Shown here one piece after another: positions 25,501-40,500 of a stretch of 64,000 nucleotides of DNA; the stretch's first letter is position 1, and every line of letters starts with the position of its first letter. Location of the stretch: contig OX411551.1 in assembly GCA_948146395.1 (NCBI GenBank), forward strand, positions 45,914,796 to 45,978,795, written 5' to 3'. Made by a program: the position numbers and the translations under genes. The notes below the pieces were generated by a model, which ran no database searches, was not told the DNA's origin, and was given only the letters and a program-made list of their open reading frames with translations. The stretch is from Fragum whitleyi (Eukaryota; Mollusca; Bivalvia; Cardiida; Cardiidae).

Positions 25501-28500
25501 TTGCAAAGCGGACTAATTTTCTAAACTAGAGAGTAATTCAAACACTCCTTAAACTTTGATTTTCTGCCGCGGCTCCGGCCCAAAAGCCCCATCCCCGCGT
25601 TTTTTTGCGTAAAAATTTAAGGTTAGGTACGAAACACGCACAATTCTTCCACGTCGCCTATAGGAACTACATATAAACACGCAAAAAATCGACAAGAAAA
25701 AATATGCGTAGATTCTAATATACGTAAAAGCAGAAAACCAAGAAAGGGTTCTTGAACATTTTTGCGCATCCGTTAACGGGAAAACCCTTCGTATGTGTTT
25801 TTGCGTAAACACTAAGAGGATGCATAGAGATTTTACGCAGAAATTCCGAAGGTGGGGCTTTTGCGCTCGAGCACAGAAAATCCAAATCGGGAACAGTTCA
25901 TTCCTGAACTAGCGCTAACTACAACTGCAGTGGTGTGTTCAGATGGGGTTCGGGTCTAAAGAAACTCGATAGCATAATTATTTTATTTTCATGCAAAAAT
26001 TCAACCGAAATTGTGTTACACAAGGTAAACGAACCTACATTCAAACTTAAAATCAATTGTGCAGGTCACACTATACGCAGCTACGGGCAATTTTTCAACA
26101 AAATTATCTTTTACGAGACGCAGCAGTGAACATGTATCAAAATATCGTTGCGATATGCGCATGATCACTCGATAGTAAACATTCTGTGAACGTTTTATGC
26201 AAATCCGTAATTGATTTGTTTGTTTCAATGGGATTTTACGCTGCTTTCAACAATCTATCAGTTACATCAGGACGGCTGGAGTATGTAACAATGGATTTTT
26301 GGTAATTCTCACACCAGGTATACCATTACATCCTTTCAAAGCCTCCAGCTGCATATCATACATTTGTCTACAATTATGATCCATTTATGGAAGACAAATA
26401 GTCGGAAAAGATGAATGCCGCTGTCTGGTATCAACTTGTGACCCGGGACCATTTAAATGATTGTCCAAAAAGCTAAAAACTGCGCTATGACAGCGGTCTG
26501 TCCGTAGTTAAAGGAGTTGTGTTAATAAGAATTAGTTGTCCGGATGAACGGACGGAGATGATGCCGATGTACGACAACATTCGATGGTGTACAAAAATGA
26601 AATGTGACAAGCGTGTCGTATTCTTAAGACTGTTTCACGAACGATTTAATCCTGAACGAAGGGCCGGTGTACTAGTAAATAATGTCGGGAAGTAGAAACA
26701 AAAGGAATATGTTTTGAATTTTTAAAGTACGTTGGTGATCTTCGAAATTCTTTCGTGACCTTGATTTTTTTTCTGCATGAAAGCAATATATCCCTTCTAC
26801 TTTGTAGCTGGGGTATAAAGACAGATTTAAAACGTCTTTCGAATCAAAGATAGTATTTTTTCAGGTGTAATTGTTTTAATTACAAAGTAAAGTCATCTGT
26901 AAGGGAAGTCATATCGAGGGTTCAGCGCAAGACTACTAAGTGTAAATACAATGGACATACACCTAGTACAGTCTTGCACTAAGCGTCGATACATAATGAA
27001 ATCGACAGGGACACCAAATAGAAGAATTAGATGTGTCGTAAAGCGGACTAATACCCCCACCCCCTCCCACACACACTCCATAGCGCCAGTTCCATAAGCC
27101 GTTTTTCGGACAAAGTTCAATTGCGACCTTGACCTTTGACCTTCGTAACCCCAAACAAGAGTGCCGTTGATACAAGATACGCCGCCAAAAGGATTATCAT
27201 TAAAACGAAAGGCCCATTTACTGTAATTGATTGATTGATTGGAGTTTAACGCCGCTTTCAACATTTTTTCACTTATATCGCGGCGGCTGGAGCACCTTAC
27301 GATGGTTTCCTGGTATTTCTCTCACCAGTAGAACCATCACATCCTTTCCTAGCCTCCAGCTACTATCTCACATAAGTCTATGATTATCAACCCATTGGTG
27401 AGAGACAAATAGTCGGAAAGAATAAATGCCGTCGTCGGGAATCGAACCCGGGACCTCTAGAATGTCAGTCCGACGCGCTACCAACTGCGCTATGACGGCG
27501 GTCCCCTTACTGTGATGGTACATCATAAGATTGAAAGGTGAGATTATGCACATGTTCATTAGATGAAGAATAACCTTTGAAAGTATCAACCATATCAATC
27601 CGTAAATGGGGAATTGTTTACTTTCATCTCAAATGAACAATTTGTATTATAAAGAAAATGACAATAAGGCCGCTTTTTTCGTGAAGAATGAGTTACATTC
27701 ACAAGAAATTTGACACGAGGGCCCCATTTTCAATGAAGCGGCGGAAATTCACCAAACTGCAACATGCACAAATTCTGGTGACAAAGAACATTTCGTGACA
27801 GTTTCTTTAAAATCACTTCATAGATAAATGAAATGCGTTCACGAGAATATCCCCTTTTCTATGACGCAGCTGAAATTCACCAAACCTCAGCAATAGGCAA
27901 AGGTCAGGTGATTGGAAATATTTGCGGCAGTTTCATCCAAATCAGTCCATAAATGGAGGAGTTGCCTTCACAAGAAATTTTACAAGAAGGTTCCTCTTTC
28001 CATGACACGGCTGAAATTTACCAAACAATATGCGCTAGGTCAAGAACAAAAGATTGTAATGTACGGACACACTGATATCGGGACAGACGGACAGATGGAG
28101 ATGATGATTCCGATATACGACCACCTTCGGCGGCGTATAAAAATAGGGCCCCTCCTTGGGTCATGGGTAACAACTATGCAAAGTTTCATGATTTAAAGTC
28201 ACTTGAAAATAGAAGCCGGAAACGAAAAAGGACTATGGACTGATGAGTAGTTAGGTTGGCAGATCGATAGACAGACGGGGTGAAATCATAATACCCCCCC
28301 CCCCCATCTACTTTGTAGGAGCCATAACAATTTGGCCGGACATGAATGCGTCACAGACCATCAGGGATTAAGGGCTGATAGCTTGAATATTCATGTCATT
28401 GAGCGTATCTACAGTATAGGCAGCAGTATGGAGAAAGACCAGAGCAAAAAAATGAGTAAGAAAATGTTTAAAGTTTATGTATTCAGTACAAACAAGAAAT

Positions 28501-31500
28501 GATTGTAAAAGACAAATTCTAAAAAACAGCAATATTATCAACCTATTGACCTTGATAGGTAACCTTGACGTCACTTGACATGACCTTTGTATCTAAAGAT
28601 AATTATTGATGAGATCTATCATTCTGCCAAATATGAGTATTGATTATCTTCAATTGCCTTGGCTGAAGTAATTTGCAATTTTAAGTTTCGGGTTAAGTTT
28701 TGCAGACAGATGGACAACAGTAAAACAACATGCCCCCATCTTAGGATCTTATCATTACGGGGGGCGGGGTGGGGGGGGTGGGGGTGGGGGGGACATAAAA
28801 TTTAACATGTTAAACGTCTTTTAATACGCACAGTAATAATGGCTTTCTCTTCGTCGAGAATATAAGTGAATGAATGAATGAATGAATGAATGAATGAATG
28901 AATGAATGTTTATTTCAAGTAAATACGAGTTTTTAAGTGTCACCTGCAGAAATATTTCTTCTAAGAAAAAATCACGATTGATGAATATGATAAAACAGAT
29001 AGACCCCAGCCTGTTAAATACATATTTTCATTCAACCACAATAATTTTGTTTAGTCTGTTGATGGGTCATCCAAGGATCATTCAAGTGAATTTTGTTTAA
29101 TGCGGTCTCTACCAATAAAATACATACTTTTCATCAAATCACAAATTTAAGAATCACTTAATTGAAATTCGATTGATAATTGATATCCATCATTTGGCTT
29201 CTGAGAAAATGATTTTCAAATTTTACACTAAATTACATTTAGAGAAATGACCTCAGCCCATAAAATACATATTTTTCATTTAATTACAAATTTCCTGTAG
29301 ACTGATAAAGGGTCACACAAGGATCACTTAAATGGTTGATATCTATCCATTCGAATCTGAGAAAATGATTGTTAAAGATTTAACTATATAACAAGTTACA
29401 TATGGAGAAATGACCTCTGCACATTAAACACATACTTTTTCTTTTATCATAATATTTTTTGCAGAGTGATAAAATGTCACCCAAAGAGCATTTCAGAGAA
29501 ATTTGGATGATATCCATCAGTAAGATTTTCAAAGCTTAAACGATATAGCATATAGAACAAGATGTGTTTGTGAAACAGGAATGCCCCCCAAACAGCATTT
29601 TTTTTAGAAATTTGACCTTGACAGATGATCTTGATCTTGTCACATGACCTTGACCTAGGTACCAGCAGCTGCCTATCACTGAGATCTATAATCATACCAA
29701 ATATGAGCATTGTTTCTTGAATGGCCTTGAAAATATGGGCAATGTTAAGTTTTGCAGATAGACAGACAGACAATGGTAAAACAATATTCCCCCAATCTTT
29801 CTGTGTGAGTGTGTGTGTGGGGGGGGGGGATGTCCTCGCCAAAAATAAACATTCATGTGTACTTTTCTTTTGATCACAATAATTTTTTGTAGACTAAAAC
29901 TCTAACTGGACATATTGGTGACTTTTAAACAAAACCAAGTTGAAAATTACCAAAGAAATAGTTGAAAAGTATAGTTTCATTATTTTTTGCACTTAGTTCT
30001 TTTTCTGAATCTAGAATGATAATTGTCATTCTGAATAATAATTTACGAAATGCAAGCTAAGACTGACCAGTGGCAGATCCAGGGGAGGGGGTTCGTGGTT
30101 TTAAACGAGCACCCTCTAAACCAAATTAATTTTACATGCAGAATTTCATTTAATCTTCTACGATTCATGACATATTTGTTGTGAACATAAATTTGGTAGA
30201 CAGTAAAGATCAAGATCAGTCTTCAAAATTGTGCAGTCTGATCTTAGCATACACTGCCTGCCTTCTCCTTTATTTTTTGGAAATTGTTGCATACTCGATA
30301 TGTCCAGAAGAAAGAAAATTTGTTTAAATAAAATTCAAATTCAGCAAGAAAAATTGAAATACTAGCAAAACGAAACTCCCTTTTTAGAAATCCTGGATCT
30401 GCCACCGTTGATGTCTACTATCTTGTTTTTAAAATGATTATTTCACAGAGTTCCAAGATGCTCCCTTTTTTCATAATGGGTCACATATCGTTTATTTTTC
30501 ATAGGAGACATTGCTATAAAGCATATAAACATATAGACAGTTTGCAAGATGGTGCTGGCATTTCATGGGAAAAGAAGTGAGTTGTTCTTCCATCAAGTTT
30601 AGTCAGTTAGATTAGACAAACTTGTCCAAACTGTAGCCAGCATACACAGGATTCAAGCATGCTTGGACTGGAACGGATTGAATCAGTTATAAAGCTTCCT
30701 AACAGTAGTGCTGAATGGGTCTCTCACTTTGATTGCTCACGGGTGGTGGAGCTTAAACATGTAACTGATAGCCATCACTGTTCATATGAGCCCTTTCACC
30801 AAATTGAAATGTTGTACTCATAGGGACATCAATACAATCTGTAAATTAAAATAACATTTTCATAATCTAACTTTCAATTTACTTTTAACAAGAGCACTCC
30901 CAGTGGCTTCTGATGTTTTATTTCAGTGAGATATGAAAAATCAAAGTAAAAAAAAAGGGGCATGATTTTTATCTCCGCTGGCCTTCTTGTCATGCTGGTG
31001 TGTGGAAAATTTAATTGACCCCCCCCCCTTTCCCCCCCCCCCCTAAAAAAAAGGGGTGTGACAGGATGGGGCATTTTTTCACTTTGAAACCCTTGTCCTC
31101 CCAAACCATCAAGCCTTTTTCTTTGAAATTTAGCCTGGATATTTCTCTAGTAACCCTTTATTTAAATTGTAAAAGAAATTTTGATTGATTCCCAAATAAT
31201 GCCAGGACAGGGCTTATTTTTCCAATAAAATCTTTATTAATATTTTCAGTCCAAACAATTGGGCAGATTTCAATGTAACTTTGCATGGATGTTCCTTAGG
31301 TGCACCTTTACTTAAATTGGTTATGAAATTTTGATGGGCCCAATGGTCCATAAATGTGGATGTGGCAGGGCAGGGCAAATTTTCACTCTGAAATCTCAAA
31401 AAATCTTCTCCTCCCAATCAATTGGACTAATATCATTGAATTTGGAATAAATGCTCCATCAAAGACCATTTACTCTTATTTTCCCAAAAATGTTTTAGAA

Positions 31501-34500
31501 TGTTCTACTTATTTCAATCACCTTTATGTGACTTAAAAGATGGGTAAAGGGTATGCAGGTTAATTATGAGTTTTGTGAAGCAATGTGGGCAAGACCCAGT
31601 ACATCAATACAAAATGGTTCTAAAGAAACTTCAAAGTGTTGTATTCAGTCAAAGTAAGCATTGTTTAATGAAAGCCTTGGGATTTTAAAGCCAGTGGACC
31701 TCTTGTTACAAAAATGCCTCAAGATTTATCCTTCATAGTCTGGTTAGCTCTTGTGATGGTGTACACATTATGTCAAGTTTCAAGAGGATATCTTCAACAT
31801 CAGAGATAGGACCAATATTGAAGTTAGTCTCAAACACCATCGTTGACACCAAGATTATGGCATTAGACTCACTTTTTATTTAAAACAGTTGAGCTAAAAT
31901 TTCTTATATCCTTTGAACCTATATTTGAGTTTACCTTGCTTGTGCAAGCAATTTTTTGAAACTTGATTCATGTGGCAATGTGGTGCATTTCAAAAAACAA
32001 AGACATAGATATTAACACAAAACAATATTAAAGTTTTATTTCAGTTTCTATTTAACAGTAGTTCATGGTGTATTAAAAACTCACATTGCACCTATAGTGC
32101 TCTGATGTAACCTTTAGATTCATCATTTTATATCAATTTTATTTTGAGAAACTATAATTCTTTTGATTGATAAGCACAAAACTGTTGGTAAGTCATTTAA
32201 AACAATTCCAGAAATGCATTTTATACCGAAAGGTTGAATAATCATTTCAGAACCAGATAATTAACCGTAATCCGCCTGCACAATATGCACAGTCAGACTG
32301 GGGTTGACACTTGATGGCCTACGCAGAAAGTCTTTTTATGCGATGGTTCACATATATTTATTTAATTTTTTCATAAGCAGCAGCATTTGTATAGTTTCCC
32401 TATAAAGAATTCTCAATTTCACTTCCTTTAAAATAAATTTGAAAGATATCAAAATCACTGATCATCAGCATTTGGTAAAATTCAAGAACATCTTGAATTT
32501 AAACTTACTAAGAATACATACCTACTCAACATACCATGATAGGAAAACCTGATCATCTTCAGGGCAAAGTGGTTGATAACTGAATGGTATCCCTCAAGAG
32601 GTGACATTTTAAAATGAGAAGACAACTTTGTAGTATCTTTCCTCATGTGTCTACTGTCAACAATACAATCAAGTGTTACCATTGTCTCTGAAACAGAAAA
32701 TTTAATTAAGAGATGAATATAATATTTTTTCATGTCATAGAGGTATGAAACTAAACCTCATCATACTGTATGAATACATGAAGCAGAATCATACATGAGT
32801 GTGGTGAGATTTTTAGGTTCATAACTAACTAAATATAATCTATTTATCTTATGTTTGATGCCAAAAATATAAAAAGCAAGTTACAATTATTACAAAATAG
32901 CTGCTTATTCAAAATTGTTTTCATGGGGTTATGAAACCAATTTTTCAACCAATCAGGATATACAAATCTCAACTGAATTAAACCATTATTAAATGCAAGT
33001 TTTAGAACTCTTTTCTTCAAAACCATTTACCTTCAAAAATCAAAATGTGTTTTTTTTTAAAGGTGAAACAAGAGGCCCTGAGACACCAAACTGGCTACTG
33101 AGTTTTTCCTCAAATCATTCTGTATTGTGTAAGTGAAAATGAACATGCGGATCAACCCCCTTCAATATGTAACAGTAATTCATCGGACGTTTCTCTGGTT
33201 CATTGAATTTATAGACAAAACCTCCCTAACAGTTAAAAACAGGGTGGGGGTACTTTACCTTATAATTCAGATGAACAGCTTTCGGAATAATCCTATTAAT
33301 GGCTCTTTATCGAAGAAATTCTTAAAAGGAAACCAGTCTCTAGTAAAATGATTGTAACATAACACAGAAAACTCAGTCGGTCGAGTCCCTTCTCGTTACA
33401 CATGAATTCACAAAATCAGTCCACCCATTTCTCCGTGCTGAATATTGGGACCCCTGAATATTTCGGGAAAATGCATGAAAACTCCGTCTACATGCCGGTT
33501 ACAACAAATTTCGGCTACACGTCGCTTAGCGCCAGAGCTGCTGTTGTCCTTTTTGCTTCCCCCTTTTCGCAGTCTTAAATTTTGAACTTCGTTTTTCCTC
33601 TTTTATTTCGAGAAATCCCTCTTGTTTCCCTATTTTACACAATGGCGGATGTAAAGCGTCTACATGTGCTGACGTCACACGGCTTTATCGCCAAAATCGA
33701 TTGGAGCTCGCTAATTGGATTTTTACGATAACACACCTGTGCGGATTAAAACAAAACTAGAATTTTGTTCGTTTTCGGACCAACGGATTTTTTGATAAAA
33801 AAGCATAACTATTAAGGATTTAAACAAAGAAAAACATGAAATTCTGGACTGAACTAGCACTTTAAATGTATTTGAGCAAATCCTATATTGTGGGTAGTCA
33901 TCGGAATTGTCTCATCGAGACAATTCAATTGAGTACCCACAACATAGGGTTTCAATGAGAAATAAAGATTATAGACCTGCATTATCCCCCCTTATCTGAA
34001 CCTCTGGGTATACTTTCTGCATTGAAAAAGGGACATAAGGGATGAATACATCCCCCAACCAAAAGGTTGAAACAATATGTTTATCATAAATCAAGAAAAG
34101 TGTTAAGGTAAACTTTTGCAGGTTTTTTGCACACAATCAAAGTACAGAAAGTACTGTTGGAGAGCTATATTTGATCTTGGTAAATCAGACAAAATATCTC
34201 TGGATTGGAATACACATGCATACATCGAAATCAAATTTACAGAGAAGTAATAAATGCAAATTATTGAAAAATGAGGAAAAGTTTATTATCTTTTACTCAA
34301 TTGTCAAGGCCATCGAAATTTTTCATTGATTTGAATTCAGTGAAGTATTTTGAAGAGGAACACATGAAGATCATTAAGGTAGTGGACCTGTAATAGTTCC
34401 GCAACATTTTGGACCACATATTCTTTCACAATGTTGACTGAGGTTTCCTAATGAAAATCATTAGGAAACCTCGGTTAACACTGCTAAAGTCAATTACTTC

Positions 34501-37500
34501 TGAGATATTGCAAAACTATTACAGGTCCACTACCTTAATTTGATTTTTTTTTAAATCCAATGACAAGTTTAGAATATTTTTGTTATAATCAATAAACAGA
34601 CAGATGGACAGACAGGCCAACAGATAGGCCTTGGACTTTGATTGATAACAATCGCACTTGATCTTTAGCATAGATATGAGTGTTCTTGAATCAAGGTGCA
34701 AGTTAAAAGTTATCAACAATATTGAAAAAATTGAATGTTTGATCTTTCAATTCCTTACCTCCATAGGTTCAGGTTTGGGCGGTGGTGTTGGTGGTTTGGG
34801 TGGGGATGGTGGTTTTGGTATCTCTATAAACCGTGGATGGTACACTAGCTCATCTTGTCTCGATTCTTTCTCGATACAATCTACAACCCAATCAGGTGTG
34901 ACAATCTTTAATCGCTCCTCGTGCTTCATAGCTTCTTCAAACATTCTCTGGAAATTAATAAATATAAATAATTAGGGTTTTCCCTCTATGTTCAAAACTG
35001 GGAGTCATTTTGACACATCACGACCCCCTTTAAACTAGATAAAGAATGTTTCTTTGACAATTTTGGGGGTCATTTCAAAAACAAGAGGACCATGATGGTC
35101 CTATATCGCTCACCTGAGTAGGTCACTCATAACTAGTCATCCATGTTATGAATACCAGAATTTGTTTGATGTACATTTAGGGTGGTTAAATTTTGTCCAA
35201 CTGCAATTTATTTTTTTTTTTAATTTTGGTATAAGTTCAACTTTTCTCTTACACAAAAAGAACATCCATGCTAAGTTTAAAATTGATTGGTTAAGGAGAA
35301 AAAGAATTTGTTCTAAGATTTTTGGTAATTTATGCAATTTTTAAGTATTTCCTTTACCATGGAAACCAGAATTTTTGAAGAAATGAAATTATTTTAACAT
35401 CTTTTGAAAAGCATCACCCAAAGATCATCCCTGCCAAGTTTCAGCTTGATTGGTCTAGTGGTTTGGGAGGAGATGAGTTTTTTCTATTATTTTCGGCCAT
35501 CTTTCAGACATTCTGTTACCATGGCAACCAGAGTTTTTGATGAAATTAAATTATTTTAACAACTTTTGAAGAAGTTCACCAAAAGATCATCCCTGCCAAG
35601 TTTCAGCTTGATTGGCCTAGTGGTTTGGGAGGAGAAGAATTTTTTCTAACATTTTCAGTCATTTTCAGCCATCTTTCAGACATTCCACTACCATGGCAAC
35701 CAGAGTTTTTGATGAAATTATATTCTTTTAACAACTTTTGAAGAGCTTCACCCAAAGATTATCCCTGCCGAGATGCAGCTTGATTGGCTTAGTGGTTTGG
35801 GAGGAGAAGAATTTTTTTCTATTATTTTTAGGAATTTTCAGCCATTTTTCAGACTTTGCGTTATCATGGCAACCAGAGTTTTTGATGAAATTAAATTCTT
35901 TTAACACCTTAGAAGACCTATACCTAACGATCATCCTTGCAAAGTTTCAGCTTCATTAGCCAAGTGGTTTAGGAGGAGAAGAATTTTTTCTAGTATTTTC
36001 AGCCATTTTTGGCCATTTTTCAGACTTTGCGTTACCATGGAAACTAGAGTTTTAGATGAAATTAAATTCTTTTAACAACTTTTGAAGAGCTTCACCAAAG
36101 GAACATCCCTGCCAAGTTTAAGCTTGATTGGCCCAGTGGTTGGGAGGAGAAGAATTTTTTCTAAGATTTTTGGCCATTTTGGGCCTTTATGAAACCATGG
36201 CAACAAGAGTTTTTGATGAAATTAAATTCTTTTAACAACTTTTGAAGAGCTTCACCCAAAGATTATCCCTGCCAAGTTTCAGCTTGATTGGCCCACTGGT
36301 TTAGGAGGAGAAGATGTTTCAAGAAATTATTGACAGACGGACGGTGAGTGATCACAATAGCTCCCCTTGAGCACTTTGTGCTCAGGTGAGCTAAAAAGGG
36401 AGGGGGGGGGGGGGTAAATTAAAAGTAATAGGGGTGTCAAGGAAAACCCTGAATAATCATATGTATAAAGATAGAAAGTCCTTAGTGGTCTTGTTATAGA
36501 TTCTGCAATAAAGCATGAAAATAATTGGATACACAATCAAAACTATAACTTCTTTGAGAGATGTCTGAAATCCATTTTAAAATGACAATAAAATCTATCT
36601 GTTCAATTTTTCATTAAGCCCTTATCCTTCTGAATTTAAAAACAAATCATCCGTTTTTCAGATATTATAATCACATTGTTTCATGCTTTTTGCATAATAA
36701 TGAAATAGAATGCAGACTGTGAAGGTTAAGATCAGAGTTAATGTCAGTTCATGCTGATCTTATTCTATACCTTCTGTCAAAGCTTTGTTTACAGCATGAA
36801 TATGCTCTGAACAGCATGAGAACGGTTAAGAAAAAGGCTAATAACTTTCGATTAAGACTTATTAATGCTAGTAGAGATGTTATGTGTAGGACAAGGTACA
36901 TTAAAATTTATGTTCAAAGTTAACTTTATCTTAACCCTTGTCTGTCATGCTGAATCATACCTTGGCAAAGTTGCCATAAAAGCCAAAGTACTGCATTCAC
37001 TAACTCAAACTGTGAATCGGTATTTTTTCTGAAAATGTTACTTTTTAACTTTTTCTGATTTATTAAGGAAAATCAGGTGGTATTATCAAGATCAGACTGC
37101 ACAAAATGTGAAGGCTATACCTCCTTCTAACGCAGTAATATTCCTGGCTCAGCATAACAAGGGTTAAAGTATGGTAATAATTCAAATCCTACATACCCCT
37201 TCCATCACTGGTGTAATGAGATGCGTACATTTACTGGTAAGTGTTGTTTGACAGCGTCCACCATTATATACAATCATACCCCACAGTGACAACCAGTCTC
37301 CTTCTTCTAACTGAAAATACATGTATGTTCAATAATTTGTTTATACATGTATGGAACTCAACTTAAACTTTCAATAAACATTATAAAGTTTAAAGTTATT
37401 TGGAAAAGTATGTTACTTTTTCCATGTAAAGTTGAAAATAAGTTATTTGTTTTTTGGGGGGCAATAATGAGGCCTAAAATGTAATAAGAGCACAACAATA

Positions 37501-40500
37501 AGATGCAATGCACATTATTTAATGCCTGATATTGAAAATGGGGGGTAGGGGTGGGAGTTATTCTCACAAGAGTATTTACTTTTATGCTCTGAAACACACT
37601 ATATATAGAAGGAGAGAGATAGATCAAAAGCTCTTCAGAGGGTAAAAATATGTGCAAACTTTCAATGATCAAGAAATTGTCTTTGAACCCTCACAAATAA
37701 ACAATAATTTTGGACATAGAAAAGCTGTTATAAATCATTTCATCAGGAGAGATCACTCTTACCTTTGATGGACAAGCAACTACACCAGAAAATAGTCTTT
37801 CTTCAGGGGCAAATAACTCTTTACTGCAACAGTTAAGGATTGAATAATCCTATTTCACTAATACATCATAATAAAAAAGAGATGTGTTTGTGAAACACTA
37901 ATGTCTTTATTTCAAAGTTTGCCTTGACAATTCACCTCTACTTTATAAGATGACATTGACCTTTTGGGACACCCTTCACATTAAATGATGTTCTATGATG
38001 AAAGGAACCTAATCAAAGCATTGTAACATTATACAGAGTTGAAGTCAATTAAGAGATGAAGAGAGTTTTAGTTGATTTCATTGAGGTATGAAACTAAAAA
38101 CCTTATCACACTGTATGAATACATGAGGCAGATTCATACATGAGTGTGATTAGGTTATAAGTTTTATTCCTCCATGAAATCCAAAAATACTCTTCATATT
38201 TTATGACTTAATATTATGAAGCAAAAAAATGTGAAAAAGATTGTCAATAATTAATAGATTTCCTATGCGACTTCTTTTTGTGGAAGCTTACAAAATAGAC
38301 ACATAATCAAAATTGTTCTCATTGAGAAATAATACTAATTTTTTAGCCAATAAAATTGAATGAAAATTGATGAAATCATCTAAAATTAAATTATTGAAAA
38401 ATGTTTAGTTTACAGGTCAAGTTTTCCATGACAGACAGGCTGATGCGTGTTAAATAAATATGCCCCAGATCTATTCTTTTGGAAGAAATGAACTTTAAAC
38501 TTGTTAACAAAGGTTTCCTCATGATTTTCAAACCTGTCAACATTGTGAAATATCATACGTTTGGAAATGTGTCAGAACTATTAAAGTTCCACAACCTTTA
38601 TGTAGGGGCATATTAATATGAGCCTGGACATTTCAAACAATTTCACCTGTCACAACGCATACAATGAGAAACTTGTAGAGCCAAAAAGTGCATAGGAATT
38701 TTTCTCTGAATGTGGAAAGAAATTGAGCAAGTAACTCTCTATGAAGTGCATAATGAAGACGATGGCACTGGCTGATCTTAACACTACCAACATATGTAAT
38801 TTTCCAAAAGGCCATTTAATAATTTTCAAAAGTTAAATTTTCCTTTTCTATCACATGATAAAATTCATGTGGAATAGTAAGTTTATAGATGCTTTCAACA
38901 CTGGCAATCATTAAGTGATATATTCCATGCAAAAGCCATAGCCTTTACAACACCACAGGCTTGAAGGACCAACTATCTTTAAATTATACAGGTCCATAAG
39001 GTAGCAAGTCTTGGATATTAGACAACATCGGCTGTTGGTTACTTAGGACAAAAACATGATTTCCTGGATGTGCACCCAAAGCCTCATTTGGATTGTTGCT
39101 AGGATATTTCAATAAAATTTAAAGTACCTATGACGCAAGTGTAGATATTTTTTAGGAAAATCGGTTTCTGGTAGTACAGTCAACTCTCGTTACAACGACC
39201 ACGTTTATTCCCAATAAAAATGTTGTTATAATGAAAATGTCTGTGTATTGAAAATCACCCATTTAGGTAGTAAGTTGATGCCATTTATGTATAATATACA
39301 ATGTACAACAAATTGTATACTCATATTTTACCTTTAATTATCGATAAAATAACTCTACAAGATTTAAAACTGAATATTGAAATTTCAATAAATCTTTGAT
39401 AAATGTCTGTCCTTGATTGTTCTTTACAGAATAATATTTTCCATGCACTCTCTAGGTTTTCATCGCGGTATTTGTTTACCTGTTGTTTAAAATAGATTAT
39501 TAGACAACTGATCCTGTGTTATATTTAAATGTGCGTATTCTTATATCGTCTTTTTTATCAAACGAGAGTTGGAATCGAAGTCTTCTTACTGGTGGCTCAG
39601 ACGTTTTTTTTCAAAATAGATCAACATAAAATGTACGACCAAGATGTTTGCTAAACAATCAAAGTAAAATGACGACTTGCCATTTTCGCCAAGAAAAAAA
39701 ACCTACTTAAACGTCAAATTGTATTCGTCGAATGCAAAGCAAAGAGGTGTAACTATACCTTTTTTGTAAATAAGTTACGACAAAATCACCCTCAACCTAC
39801 CAAGGATTAACAGACGAGACTATTGTGTTCTGGGTGCTTTAATCGTCAACATCGCTGAAGGGGAAAACCTGCATTCGCACCTTAGCTTTATTTGGTATAC
39901 ACGCGTACAATATTGATTAACACATTACCGTGAGGTGCTAAAAATAGCTGCTAGGAATTTTCCAGGTAAATGTCGATGTATTGAATAACAAAATATAGGG
40001 ATTTTGCACTTTCGTTCCCTAATATTTTGTGTCGATGTCCGAAAACGAGAATTCCATTGCAACGGGAGAAAAATAAACTGTGCAAATTAGTGTCGATATA
40101 CAAATATGTCGATGTAGCGGATGTCGCTCAAACGGGAGTTGACTGTACTTTGCTCATTAATACGCTTGAAGTAAAACACATCTTGTTAATTCTTTCCGAT
40201 CATCTTTGAAGATCTTTTGGACATACTATAATATTTGATGATCATATGCAGTAAAATACTGCGTTTTGTCATCAAATTATAATATCTCCGGTTCTTTTCT
40301 TTTGTTGATTTTGTTGTATGCAACATCATCTTTAGTGGAATTGTGATGCTTGTGACATCATATAAACCCATGTGCAAAATGACAGGTTTGATGGATGCCC
40401 CCTTTTTATTCCCAAGGACTATTCCATAGAATATCTCAGGGTTCCTGGTTGCCAAAGCCTTTGACTATAGTATAAAATAGCTATTGTTCTCTTTGGTCTC

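Noticed and set aside
27430..27504. Functional tRNA gene on the minus strand
   Set aside because: The A and B boxes and acceptor-like stem are good, but the anticodon arm pairs poorly and the sequence continues into a repeated SINE body with an (AATC)n tail.
38633..38815. Minus-strand 60-codon frame as an extra PAXIP1 exon
   Set aside because: Peptide unrelated to PTIP, and no acceptor in the needed phase.
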